From GCA-020343675 sp964462945 (lineage in GTDB: Bacteria > Planctomycetota > Phycisphaerae > Sedimentisphaerales > Anaerobacaceae): a stretch of 64,000 nucleotides of DNA. Location: NCBI GenBank assembly GCA_964462945.1, contig CAYWZW010000022.1, positions 1-64,000 on the forward strand, in the 5' to 3' direction. The notes beneath the pieces were generated by a model that saw nothing but the letters and a program-made list of their open reading frames with translations, did no database searches and had not been told where the DNA came from. Positions 18,452 through 27,200 of the stretch are shown here, in pieces. The position numbers and the translations under genes are program-made. How positions within the stretch are numbered: position 1 is the first letter of the stretch; every line of letters begins with the position of its first letter.

Positions 18452-19597
18452 TCATCTTCTCTTCAAATCATCTCGAACATAAGCCGGTATCGGCTTCTTT
18501 CCGTCATGAGCGATCACCCATGCCCAATAGCGGATCCTGCCTTCAACCAAGTCGTAGTCGTATCTACCGCTCCTGTCGGCGGTTCGAATCACTCTGACAG
18601 GTTTTGTGAAGTCTTCTTCGCCGATGCTGCTGGCTAAAGCTACAGGGCTGGGTACGAATCCCAGTCTGTTCTCTATGGCTTGCTCTTTCGTTTGATAGAC
18701 CTGCCTGTTTCCTTGGCCATTTTCTGCAACGCGAATCCTCTCTGTCGGAACAGCGATGCATTCGGTGTACATGACATCACCGATTTTGTCGAAGTCCTCC
18801 TGCGAGAGTCCAAAATCCACAGAAAATGCATTCTCTTTAAGATGTCTCAGGTTGGAAGCCTTGGGAATGGCAATCACTGAATCATGAGCCGTCAGCCAAT
18901 TGAGAGTAACCTGGGCCATTGTCCTGTCGTATTTGGCTGCGATGGCTTCCAGAGTTTCAATTTTTTCGCTGCTGCTGACAATTCTGCCCTGCTCCAAAGG
19001 GCTGTAGGCGATCAGGGTCACGCCTTCTGTATCGCAGAACGGAAGGATATCGTGCTCAACACTTCGGTCAAACAAGTTGTACTCAGCCTGGATGGAGACA
19101 ATCATGTTTTGAGTAAGGGCCATCTGTGCTTTTTCAAGCCCATTCAGGCAAAGGTTACTCAGCCCGATATATCTAATCTTGCCTTGCTGGACGAGCTCTT
19201 CCATGGCACGCATAGTCTCCTGCAAGTCAATCGCTGGATTGGGCCAATGTACCTGGTACAAATCGATATGATCCGTATTCAATCTGCGAAGACTCTTCTC
19301 TGCGGACTGTATGACATCACTGTAATTAAGGTGCTCAGGCGAAACCTTCGTGGCAATAAAGACACCGTCCCGGATTCTCTTAACGGCCTTGCCGACAACT
19401 TCCTCAGAGTGCCCGGCGCCGTAAACTTCGGCCGTATCAATAAAGGTCATACCGAGTTCTATTCCGAACCTCAATAGCTCGGCCTGACGCTTATCGAATT
19501 TGGAATCTCTGGTTAGGTAACCACCAATGCCCATACATCCCTGACCGATGACGGATATTCGGGTATCTGTTTTTCCCAACGTCTTGTAGTTCATCAT
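18452..19597 (-). CDS. Aldo/keto reductase fused to a ParB-like domain
   Basis: Residues 1 to about 290 form an aldo/keto reductase barrel: FIDTAEVYGAG supplies the catalytic Asp and Tyr, ATKVS the Lys, and YQVHWPN the His, so it should be an active NADPH-dependent carbonyl reductase. Residues about 295-381 do not belong to that fold. They carry a ParB/sulfiredoxin-like pattern (ENRLGFVPSPVALASSI, then FTKPVRVIRT, then YDLVEGRIRYWAW and KPIPAYV). A keto-sugar substrate is likely from the neighbours. At 381 residues it is clearly longer than usual single-domain reductases (about 280-340). Confidence 0.82.
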   Translation of the reverse strand: MMNYKTLGKTDTRISVIGQGCMGIGGYLTRDSKFDKRQAELLRFGIELGMTFIDTAEVYGAGHSEEVVGKAVKRIRDGVFIATKVSPEHLNYSDVIQSAEKSLRRLNTDHIDLYQVHWPNPAIDLQETMRAMEELVQQGKIRYIGLSNLCLNGLEKAQMALTQNMIVSIQAEYNLFDRSVEHDILPFCDTEGVTLIAYSPLEQGRIVSSSEKIETLEAIAAKYDRTMAQVTLNWLTAHDSVIAIPKASNLRHLKENAFSVDFGLSQEDFDKIGDVMYTECIAVPTERIRVAENGQGNRQVYQTKEQAIENRLGFVPSPVALASSIGEEDFTKPVRVIRTADRSGRYDYDLVEGRIRYWAWVIAHDGKKPIPAYVRDDLKRR

Positions 19598-19699
19598 GCG
19601 TATCTTCTTTTAGGCCGCCACACGACAAACGACCATCCATCGTAGAACAATCCGCCAAACAGAACTCTCTGAGTTCTCACTATTTCAATTGCACCTTCA

Positions 19700-20668
19700 T
19701 CACCAAGCTGTCTTAAACGGTTTGCAGAAATCCAAGATAGTCCTGGTGATGCTTTCCACATCCAGGCCGTAATATTCGTGCATCCACTGCCTGTCGCCAT
19801 ATCCTTGGCAAGGCTCATCGGCAAGTGCAATGCGTTTAACCGCTACGGCCTTTTGGTTGTCGGTCAGAACCTCGCTGACGGCACTTCCGAGCCCGCCGAT
19901 AATCGAATGCTCTTCCAACGTGATGACCTGATTGTACTGTTCGACAATGTGAAGAAGCTTCTTCTGGTTCATCGGTTTGAGTACAAATACGTCCACAATA
20001 CCGGCATCGATTAAATGCTTCTCAAGCTCGTCGGCCACTTCACGCGCGCGGTGCACCATAATACCTGTCGTAACGATCAGGACGTCAGAACCTTCTCTTA
20101 GCAGCGACAACCCATCCGAAAAATCCTCTTCGTTACTGTAAACCGAGGGAAACTGTCCTTTATCGAGACGAACGTAAACCGGACCGCTGTTTTCATACGC
20201 CATCCTCGCCGCCGCTGCCGCCGTCACTGAGTCGGAAGGGTTCAGAATCGTCATCGCCGGCAGGGCGCGAAGAGCGGCAATATCCTGCGTGGCATGATGC
20301 GTCGGACCATCACCACCGTAGGCAATGCCGGCCCCGACTCCGATTAGCGTAACCGGCAGACACATGCAGGACAGATCTATCTTGATCTGCTCATAGCATC
20401 GCTGCGTTATAAATGGTGCGATGGCGTAGATGAAAACCTTCTTGCCGCCCAACGCCAATCCCGCCGCAACGCTCACAAGATTCTGTTCGGCCACGCCAAC
20501 GTTCATATACTGACGGGGCAAATCTTTCTTAAACCTGTTGAGGCTGAAGGCCCCCATGTCGGCCGCGAGGCACATGACGTTAGAATCGTTCTTTGCGATA
20601 TCATAGAGCGTATCGAAGAATGCATCTCGCAGGTCTATATCCGATGTCTTTTGTGTCATTATTAACAT
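19700..20668 (-). CDS. Transketolase, C-terminal subunit
   Basis: The pyrimidine-binding and C-terminal half of a split transketolase. VGVAEQNLVSVAAGLALGG contains the glutamate that activates thiamine diphosphate, and GVGAGIAYGGDGPTHHATQDIA is the conserved histidine-containing segment. It partners the N-terminal subunit encoded immediately upstream; the ATG at 20668 overlaps that gene's stop, and a second ATG at 20659 is also possible. Split transketolases occur in secondary and surface-sugar clusters as well as in central metabolism; here the sugar-cluster context suggests a dedicated two-carbon transfer. Confidence 0.88.
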   Translation of the reverse strand: MLIMTQKTSDIDLRDAFFDTLYDIAKNDSNVMCLAADMGAFSLNRFKKDLPRQYMNVGVAEQNLVSVAAGLALGGKKVFIYAIAPFITQRCYEQIKIDLSCMCLPVTLIGVGAGIAYGGDGPTHHATQDIAALRALPAMTILNPSDSVTAAAAARMAYENSGPVYVRLDKGQFPSVYSNEEDFSDGLSLLREGSDVLIVTTGIMVHRAREVADELEKHLIDAGIVDVFVLKPMNQKKLLHIVEQYNQVITLEEHSIIGGLGSAVSEVLTDNQKAVAVKRIALADEPCQGYGDRQWMHEYYGLDVESITRTILDFCKPFKTAW

Positions 20669-21498
20669 GGTATTGCCAGGACATTCTGTACGAGCTCCTG
20701 CCGGGCCATTTCGAGCTCCTTGCCGGCGGGAACGCCGTGATGCCATTTGACGTTTCCTTCCATGAACGAAATGCCCTTACCCTTAATTGTATTGGCCAGA
20801 ACCACTAACGGCTTCTCGGACACACGGGTCCGGAAACCGTCAAAGGCCGAGCCTATCTGCTCGAATGAATGACCGTTGATGACGTCTACATCCCAGCCGA
20901 ACGCCTGCCATTTATCTGCAAATGGTTCAAGCCGGTTGCATTCTTCCGTGAAATCCATCGCGCACTGGCGATTGCGGTCCACGACGGCGACAAGGTTCCT
21001 GAGCTGATGATGCCCCGCAAATAGGGCCGCCTCCCAGATCGAACCCTCGTAACACTCACCATCGCCTAACAAAACAACGGTCATAAAATCCTTCCGGTCC
21101 AGCCGGGCGCTGAGCGCTAATCCTGCCCCGATACCCAAACCGTGACCTAACGAGCCCGTGTCGGCTTCTATGCCTGGTATGCGTTTATCAGGATGGCCGC
21201 CCAGCATACTGCCTTTCCGGCAGAATGACTTCAATTCGCAAGAGCTGAAGAATCCGAGGTCGGACAATATGACGTACAGCGCCACACAGGAATGTCCTTT
21301 GCTAAGAATAAACCTGTCTCTGTCACTCCAGTCGGGATTGCAGGCTTCATGGCGAAGGATACCGCCGTAATATAGGGCGACCAGGACGTCCGTGCAGGAG
21401 AAAGCTCCGCCGATATGCCCTCTGCCGGAAGAGGCGATGGTCTCGAGTATCTGCCGGCGGACCCAAACTGCTTTTTCTTCAAGAGCCGCGATGTTCAC
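20662..21498 (-). CDS. Transketolase, N-terminal subunit
   Basis: The 278-residue thiamine-diphosphate-binding half of a split transketolase. GRGHIGGAFSCTDVLVALY and LSKGHS are family motifs, and LLGDGECYEGSIWEA begins the GDG-x(about 25)-N cofactor and magnesium site, with the Asn in VVDRN. The start is a GTG at 21498 that shares one base with the stop of the preceding E1-beta gene, implying translational coupling. It forms a heterodimer with the following gene product. Confidence 0.88.
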   Translation of the reverse strand: MNIAALEEKAVWVRRQILETIASSGRGHIGGAFSCTDVLVALYYGGILRHEACNPDWSDRDRFILSKGHSCVALYVILSDLGFFSSCELKSFCRKGSMLGGHPDKRIPGIEADTGSLGHGLGIGAGLALSARLDRKDFMTVVLLGDGECYEGSIWEAALFAGHHQLRNLVAVVDRNRQCAMDFTEECNRLEPFADKWQAFGWDVDVINGHSFEQIGSAFDGFRTRVSEKPLVVLANTIKGKGISFMEGNVKWHHGVPAGKELEMARQELVQNVLAIPC

Positions 21499-22541
21499 TA
21501 AAAAGGCCCCCTGAATTTATTCTCGTAGGTATAGAATTCTTCACCCGATAAATCTGTTTCTTCCAGACACAGTCTCGTCTCTATCGCCTTGACAATATCG
21601 GCTGCGTTGGGATAGAAGGCATCCTCCAGATGCCTTGCACAGGGACAGTGGGTGTGCTCAAAACCTAACCGGCTAATTGGTGACTTGAGCTTGCCGAAGC
21701 ATTTTTCAGCTATTCGTGCGGCGATCTCGGCGCTGAACCCACAATGTATCCAGTCATTGTCCACGATTAGACAATGTCCGGTTTTTTCGACCGAAGCTAT
21801 TATGATGCCGTCATCAAGCGGTGCGGCCGAGCGAGCGTCAATCACCTCTACGCTTACGTTGTGCCTCTTTCTTACAACCTCCGCCGCCCTCAGAGCTTCA
21901 ACATTCATCCAGGAAGTGGCGACCACCGTTATATCATCCCCCGGCAGCAACGTATTTGACTGGCCAATAGGAACCGTGAAATCATCCTCCGGGACTTCAT
22001 CGACGGCGTAGTAAAGCCATCTGTGTTCTATGACTATCACGGGATTATCGTCCCGTATCGCCGAGACAAGCAGCCCTTTTGCGTCCCGGGGCGTCGTCGG
22101 CATGACGACTTTCAATCCGGGGATGTGAGCGAAGCACGAGTGCATCGTCTTGCTGTGTTGAAATGCCTGTCCCCACCCTCTGCCCACGACGGCCCGTATA
22201 ACCAGCGGCACCTTCAACTCTCCGCCCGACATATATCTGTAGCTGGCAACCATGTTGGCCAGTTGATTCATCGCCAAAAGCATGAAGTCCACACGCATGT
22301 GTATATGAATCGGCCTGGCTCCGTTCAGGGCGGCCCCCAGACCGAACCCTGTCATCGCATCCTCCGACAAAGGTGTGTCAAAGCATCTGTCCCTGCCGAA
22401 TCGCTCCACCAGACCGGCCGTCGTGCCGAATACCCGCTTATGGTCGGGGACTCCTATCCCGTACACAAAAACGGACGGGTCCCGATCCATCTCCTGGCTC
22501 ATCGCTTCGTTCACAGCCTGACAATAGCTGATTTTTCTCAT
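21498..22541 (-). CDS. Pyruvate/2-oxoacid dehydrogenase E1 beta-like subunit
   Basis: A 347-residue E1-beta-type thiamine enzyme subunit. FDTPLSEDAMTGFGLGAALNG holds the conserved glutamate, and MPTTPRDAKGLLVSAIRDDNPV and the C-terminal transketolase-like domain follow in the usual order. The start is the ATG at 22541, which overlaps the TGA of the E1-alpha gene (ATGA); an upstream in-frame start at 22577 would overlap further. No E2 or E3 gene is nearby, so a complete oxidative dehydrogenase complex is not encoded here. It may instead transfer an acyl two-carbon unit to a keto sugar. Confidence 0.85.
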   Translation of the reverse strand: MRKISYCQAVNEAMSQEMDRDPSVFVYGIGVPDHKRVFGTTAGLVERFGRDRCFDTPLSEDAMTGFGLGAALNGARPIHIHMRVDFMLLAMNQLANMVASYRYMSGGELKVPLVIRAVVGRGWGQAFQHSKTMHSCFAHIPGLKVVMPTTPRDAKGLLVSAIRDDNPVIVIEHRWLYYAVDEVPEDDFTVPIGQSNTLLPGDDITVVATSWMNVEALRAAEVVRKRHNVSVEVIDARSAAPLDDGIIIASVEKTGHCLIVDNDWIHCGFSAEIAARIAEKCFGKLKSPISRLGFEHTHCPCARHLEDAFYPNAADIVKAIETRLCLEETDLSGEEFYTYENKFRGPF

Positions 22542-23551
22542 GCAAACACACCCTCGTAGAGTTCGCAAATGCCACAAGGATCGGCCTCTTGAGCCCTGAC
22601 GAGGCTCTTGTTCACCCCGTCGTCGATAGCCATCTCCAGGCTCTCTATTGCGTTTTTCTCCCAGCCCAAATCTTTCAGCTTCTTGCGTTGCAGACTAACC
22701 GGGTCCACTCTCAGCCACTGCTCAAATTCGTCTCTGCGTCGATAGCCGGCGTCGAAATCTTCGTTTACCCCGACGTGCTCAAGATACCTGAAATACTCCA
22801 GATGAAGAAACGCCGGCATGAGCTGTGTATGGACCTGCTCGATGGCCTCGCGCGTCAATCTGTAAATGATCTCCACATCGGTGGTCTTTTCTTCGTAAAC
22901 CAGGCAATTGAATTGCGAGACAATCTGCGTAATAGACTCATATCCCCGCCGCTGTGATTTCGAGGTATGCACCGCCAAACCGTTGTCCTCGCAAACAAAC
23001 AACAGGGGAAGCCTCATCAGGCAGGCCAGATTCAGAGTCTCCCAAAAAACCCCTTCCTCCACGGCGCCGTCGCCAAAGAACACGGCGACCATTTTGCCGT
23101 TATTTGCGCGCTTGTTTGCAAAGGCGCATCCTGCGGCCACCGGGATGACACTTGCCACAATGGCGGAAGTGCCCATGAACCCGTGATCCGGCGCGCATAG
23201 GTGCATGGAGCCGCCTTTGCCCTTTAAGGACGCCGTTTCTTTACCGTACATCTCGGCAAAGAAATCGTCCGTATCTCCGGTCTTGGCCAGAAACAGACCA
23301 TGAGACCTGTACGTTCCGAATACCTGGTCTTCAGCCTTTAGTGCTTCGCAGACTCCTACGGCAATCGCTTCCGCTCCCATCGACATGTGCATCGGCGTTT
23401 TCATCTGGTCTTGCGAATAATGCGCGATAATCTCTTGTTCGCATCTTCTGACCAGATACAGCTTCTTATAAAACCGAAGATTCAGCTCGCTGGCCTTGCC
23501 TGACTTCTTGTGTTTTTCTGTAGTAATCACGCCAATAGTCCAAAGTATCAC
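22538..23551 (-). CDS. Pyruvate/2-oxoacid dehydrogenase E1 alpha-like subunit
   Basis: An E1-alpha-type protein of about 337 residues. FGTYRSHGLFLAKTG, KGGSMHL and the thiamine motif FFGDGAVEEGVFWETLNLA with a following EDN are clear. It pairs with the E1-beta gene immediately downstream. The start is uncertain: GTG 23551 gives an 86-base overlap with the end of the preceding dehydratase gene, and the conserved part begins only about residue 20 (near LRFYKKLYLVRRCEQEI). A later non-ATG start such as a CTG near 23485, preceded by AAGG, is possible. Confidence 0.82.
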   Translation of the reverse strand: MILWTIGVITTEKHKKSGKASELNLRFYKKLYLVRRCEQEIIAHYSQDQMKTPMHMSMGAEAIAVGVCEALKAEDQVFGTYRSHGLFLAKTGDTDDFFAEMYGKETASLKGKGGSMHLCAPDHGFMGTSAIVASVIPVAAGCAFANKRANNGKMVAVFFGDGAVEEGVFWETLNLACLMRLPLLFVCEDNGLAVHTSKSQRRGYESITQIVSQFNCLVYEEKTTDVEIIYRLTREAIEQVHTQLMPAFLHLEYFRYLEHVGVNEDFDAGYRRRDEFEQWLRVDPVSLQRKKLKDLGWEKNAIESLEMAIDDGVNKSLVRAQEADPCGICELYEGVFA

Positions 23552-24488
23552 TCAATGTTTTTTCAAATTTAATCTCAGGCTTCCATCCCGTGGCTTTATA
23601 GAACTTTTCCACACACGGTATCTGCAGTGTCACATCGGAAGGCCGCAATCGTGCCGGGTCAATTTGGACCTTAATGTCCTTGACTGTTGAGATCGCCAGC
23701 AGCCGGTCGAGCATCTGACGGATTGTCATCGTCTCGACCCCGCCGATATTATAGACTTCTCCCGGGGGGCACTTAGTCACCAGGAGCCAGTAAGCTCTCA
23801 CAGCGTCCCGAACATCAGAAAAAGTCCTTATGCTGTTCAGATTTCCCACGCTGACTACGGGCTCGGCCAAGCCAGCCTCTATGGCGGCCACCTGCTTGGC
23901 GAAATTTGAGACGGCAAAAACTTCGCCTCTGCGCGGGCCTGTGTGTGTGAACATCCTGCTGCGAATCGTTTTAATCCGCCACGACGTCCAGTACTGAAAC
24001 GCCAGCATGTCCTCGCCGACCTTGCTCACCGCGTACGGAGACGCCGGCCGCAGCGGATTGCTCTCTGTAATCGGAACCTCGTCTTCCCGCACCTGGCCGT
24101 ACACTTCGGACGAGCTGCATACGTGAACCACGGGATCCCACGAGTCGGACTGCTTTAACTGCTTGACGGCTTCCAATAAGTTGCACGTGCCGATGATGTT
24201 CGTGTCCAGCGTATCAACCGGCGCCAGGAAACTAAAATCGACGTATGACTGTGCGGCCAGATGAAAAATGATGTCCGGCCGAGACTCAACCAGGAGACTT
24301 CGCACGGACGGGAAATCCAGCAAATTGCCGTAATGCAGGGTAATACTGTCCATGATCGGTTCGATATGATTCTTGGGTGAGCGCCAGCGAAGCAGCCCTG
24401 CAACTTCGACATCGGGATAGTTCTCGAGTATGTACTCGGCCAGATGGCTTCCCACGAAACCGGTAATACCTGTTATCAACACCCGCAC
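23466..24488 (-). CDS. GDP-mannose 4,6-dehydratase-like SDR
   Basis: A 340-residue extended SDR of the GMD/RmlB type, which would convert an NDP-sugar to its 4-keto-6-deoxy form. VLITGITGFVGSHLAEY is the NAD(P) motif, HLAAQSYVDFSF and CSSSEVYG are GMD-like, and SPYAVSKVGEDML keeps an intact catalytic YxxxK. LRPSDVTLQIPCVEKF near the C-terminus resembles the nucleotide-binding end of GMD proteins. With heptose-type kinase and guanylyltransferase genes downstream, a GDP-heptose 4,6-dehydratase (DmhA-like) is an attractive alternative to GDP-mannose. The start is GTG. Confidence 0.85.
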   Translation of the reverse strand: MRVLITGITGFVGSHLAEYILENYPDVEVAGLLRWRSPKNHIEPIMDSITLHYGNLLDFPSVRSLLVESRPDIIFHLAAQSYVDFSFLAPVDTLDTNIIGTCNLLEAVKQLKQSDSWDPVVHVCSSSEVYGQVREDEVPITESNPLRPASPYAVSKVGEDMLAFQYWTSWRIKTIRSRMFTHTGPRRGEVFAVSNFAKQVAAIEAGLAEPVVSVGNLNSIRTFSDVRDAVRAYWLLVTKCPPGEVYNIGGVETMTIRQMLDRLLAISTVKDIKVQIDPARLRPSDVTLQIPCVEKFYKATGWKPEIKFEKTLSDTLDYWRDYYRKTQEVRQGQRAESSVL

Positions 24489-24506
24489 GGCTCGACCTTT
24501 CGGTTA

Positions 24507-24845
24507 TCAGACAGTACCACGATACGTTCCAATGACCTTCCTGCCCCTGCGAATCCGGCTCAACTCGTCACCTACGTCGGCTCTTTCAGCGGCAACAACC
24601 AGGCACAGGTTTTCGTACAATTTCCGCAATTTCTCACGCCGGTATTGAAGCTCACCCGAATCAACGACGCCAAACAACCTCATTTTTCCTACAAGAGAAC
24701 CCGCCTTTGTGGCCAAAACGTTAAACTGTTCGCTGGCCGAGTCACCCTGGTGAGCCAGCTCTAATTGCTTCTTCAACAGGTTCTCGAGATGATCGAGCAG
24801 ACGTATCTGTTCACCCGGGATAATCTCTGGGCCGTCAATATCCAT
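24507..24845 (-). CDS. Small helical protein, possibly FliT/FlgN-like chaperone
   Basis: A 112-residue, almost entirely helical protein with leucine-rich N-terminal helix (LDHLENLLKKQLEL) and a basic C-terminus (RIRRGRKVIGTYRG). Its size, helical make-up and basic tail ending resemble flagellar type III chaperones of the FliT/FlgN kind, but there is no diagnostic motif and the assignment is tentative. It lies between TPR and dehydratase genes in the glycan run. If it is a chaperone, it would connect that run physically to flagellar export. Confidence 0.55.
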   Translation of the reverse strand: MDIDGPEIIPGEQIRLLDHLENLLKKQLELAHQGDSASEQFNVLATKAGSLVGKMRLFGVVDSGELQYRREKLRKLYENLCLVVAAERADVGDELSRIRRGRKVIGTYRGTV

Positions 24846-24861
24846 GTCGTTTCAGCTCCTG

Positions 24862-25512
24862 CTAAGGCTCGGCTGCGCACTTGTTTGGGTCTGGGCTCTG
24901 CTGTCTTGTTTGGGCCAAACTGTGTTCGACTTCCTCCAGCAGGTCAATGGCATCCTTATGGTTCTTATTGAGAGCCAGAAGATCCAACAGCACTTTTTTC
25001 GACTCCTCGAATTTCCCGTCTTTCATATAGAGCGCCGCCAAAGGAAACATCACGGAAATGTCGCCCGGATGCATGTCCAAATAGACCTCCAGATAGTGAG
25101 TCACCTTTGAGAACGAGCCCATCTGGCACGAGGCCTGAAATAGACCCAGCAGAGCGATCAGATTGTCCGTGTCCAGCTCGAGGCATTTAAGATACATCTC
25201 AAAGGCCCGCGGGTAATCGGCCCTTTGCTGTGCAACTAAACCCAATCCGGCGTATGCCTTGGCACAACGGATGTCCAGCCGACAGGCAACCTTGAAGGCG
25301 ATTTCAGCGTCATCGAGACCGCCTTTCTGCAGGGCAACGACTCCAAGTCCGACGTAAGGACCCGGCTCATCAGGCGACAAGACAGCAGCCTTCTCGTAGT
25401 ATTGCTGGGCTTGGGCGTAACTACCCACAGAAGTATAACAGTCCCCAAGTTCCTGTAAGACCTCATAGTGCTGGGCCGAATCATGCTGCTGGCTCACATT
25501 GTCTTGCATCAT
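24862..25512 (-). CDS. TPR-repeat protein
   Basis: A 216-residue protein made of about five TPR units (for example LGDCYTSVGSYAQAQQYYEKA and GLGVVALQKGGLDDAEIAF). There is no signal peptide or enzymatic domain, so it is probably a cytoplasmic scaffold. The ATG at 25512 overlaps the stop of the glycosyltransferase upstream (ATGA), with another in-frame ATG at 25518. Neighbouring glycosyltransferases carry the same kind of repeats fused to them, so this may be their shared scaffold or target-recognition partner. Confidence 0.75.
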   Translation of the reverse strand: MMQDNVSQQHDSAQHYEVLQELGDCYTSVGSYAQAQQYYEKAAVLSPDEPGPYVGLGVVALQKGGLDDAEIAFKVACRLDIRCAKAYAGLGLVAQQRADYPRAFEMYLKCLELDTDNLIALLGLFQASCQMGSFSKVTHYLEVYLDMHPGDISVMFPLAALYMKDGKFEESKKVLLDLLALNKNHKDAIDLLEEVEHSLAQTRQQSPDPNKCAAEP

Positions 25513-27164
25513 GTCCATAGAAGCTCGTTTCCTTCAAAGATCTTTCCCTCGTCCCTATTTGTGCTCCCAGGCATGTACCTGTCCGTCCGGCCGTGGGCCG
25601 AGAAGTGCGAAACAGGATCTGAGAGTATCTGCTCTGCCGTCCTGAGCAACTCAATCGCCGAACCCGGACTCTTCTGTTCGCGTTTGACTTTCGCCTCCAG
25701 CAAGAGCGTGTCCACCGTTGGGCGTTTCTGATTTACCCTGTGGCTGAGCTCGGCGGCTCTGGCATGCTCGCCGGCCTTGAAGAAGGCCCTCGCCGCCAAC
25801 GTATTCATCCATAGCTCGTTCTGATGATGGTCGCCGATGTATTCAAACATCCGGGCCGCTTCCATCCAGTTGCCGTCCTTTTCCGCCGACTGGGCTTGCC
25901 GAAGCAGATTGTCGAACTGGAAAGGAAGCTCCTCGAAATCCGGGGGTCTGAGCGCGACGCCGGCCGCCCTCAGAGATTCCCGCACTGATAAGTCCGGAAA
26001 ACTTCTGCGGGCGAACCGCAGGTCATCGCTTCTGACGACGGCCGCCCAAAGCCCCTCCGTCGATTCATCGACCTCAAATCCCAGGCGGCCGAGGGGGCTG
26101 TTGATCAGAGCATAGAGCGGATTCTCTATCCACATATCCTTTACAGGCAGGCCGACCGGCACGAGTCCGATGTATTCGCCCTGGCATTGTTCAAGAGCGG
26201 CGTCCACACGCCGGGCCGTCGAAGACAGCGGATCAACGGGCACACGCACCAGATTGGGCATATCCGTGTTTAGCCGGTCGAAATCGGATTCGGACAGGGG
26301 AAGATAAAGCTTATAGGGGAAAAAGGTGTGCCGCCAGATAGCACCAATTGTTGCGCCTGTCTGTTTGTCCAGCCGGTCGCCGGTAAGAATGATGGACATA
26401 TCCTGAATCTTGACCCAGGGCTTGGGGGGCCTGGTGGTTCGTATGGCCAGAACGTTTCTGGCGTATTCGCTCTTGTCTTTGCGCCGTTGGACCGATATCC
26501 TGTCACATTCACCCATCGGATGGTAGTATTCGCCGGTGACTTCGCAAACGTGGTGAAAATCGCAGAAGAAAGCCAGCCGGCGGGTCATGTCCCAGTCAAT
26601 TAAGACATTGAGCCGCTCGTTGTATGGGCCTGTCTTATCGATCAGGTCTCGACGGTGCATCAGGCACACGTGCAGAACATGATTGAAATGCAGCATGAGG
26701 AAACGGTCGAAGTCACGGCTGACTTCCACCACCTTGCTCAAGACCTGCCTCTGGCCATCCGAAGAGACCCTGCAATAGGCCTTGTAGAAATCGCTGTACG
26801 CGACCTGACCATCTGTTTCGCCTTCCAAAGCATCGACCAAGATTTCAATATGGTTCGGATAATACAGGTCATCATCATCAAGATAAGCTACATACTTTCC
26901 CTCTGCTCGATCTAATGCTTCGTTGAGCGAATGGGGCTTGCCCAGATTTTGTTTTCTATCGATCAATATCAGGCGCCGATCATGAAACGAATCGACAATG
27001 TCGCTCACATCGACTCCGCCGTCGTTGACGACAACGACCTGGAGATGTCTGTAGCTCTGGTGCAAAACACTGGCCAGGGCCTGTTGCAGATATCGGGGCC
27101 GGTTGAACGTCGGGATCAGCACGCTCACGACGGGCCCGGCCTTTTTATCACGGTTCTCTGCCAT
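25509..27164 (-). CDS. GT2 glycosyltransferase with C-terminal TPR region
   Basis: Residues about 10-230 are a GT2 (GT-A fold) glycosyltransferase: VSVLIPTFNRPRYLQQAL, VVNDGG and the metal-binding YLDDDDLYYPNH. A middle segment (about 230-400) has no recognisable motif and may be a second, degenerate transferase domain. Residues about 425-525 contain TPR-like helices (WMEAARMFEYIGDH and ARAAELSHRVNQ). It should transfer a sugar to a cytoplasmic acceptor. It is second in the run that starts at the sigma-54-like promoter. Confidence 0.82.
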   Translation of the reverse strand: MAENRDKKAGPVVSVLIPTFNRPRYLQQALASVLHQSYRHLQVVVVNDGGVDVSDIVDSFHDRRLILIDRKQNLGKPHSLNEALDRAEGKYVAYLDDDDLYYPNHIEILVDALEGETDGQVAYSDFYKAYCRVSSDGQRQVLSKVVEVSRDFDRFLMLHFNHVLHVCLMHRRDLIDKTGPYNERLNVLIDWDMTRRLAFFCDFHHVCEVTGEYYHPMGECDRISVQRRKDKSEYARNVLAIRTTRPPKPWVKIQDMSIILTGDRLDKQTGATIGAIWRHTFFPYKLYLPLSESDFDRLNTDMPNLVRVPVDPLSSTARRVDAALEQCQGEYIGLVPVGLPVKDMWIENPLYALINSPLGRLGFEVDESTEGLWAAVVRSDDLRFARRSFPDLSVRESLRAAGVALRPPDFEELPFQFDNLLRQAQSAEKDGNWMEAARMFEYIGDHHQNELWMNTLAARAFFKAGEHARAAELSHRVNQKRPTVDTLLLEAKVKREQKSPGSAIELLRTAEQILSDPVSHFSAHGRTDRYMPGSTNRDEGKIFEGNELLWT

Positions 27165-27200
27165 TTTAAGCGCATCTGAGATTTTCTAAGTCGCAGAGGT

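Noticed and set aside
19594..19830. 78-residue minus-strand frame across the end of the transketolase gene
   Set aside because: Most of it overlaps the well-supported transketolase C-terminal subunit in another frame and has no motif.
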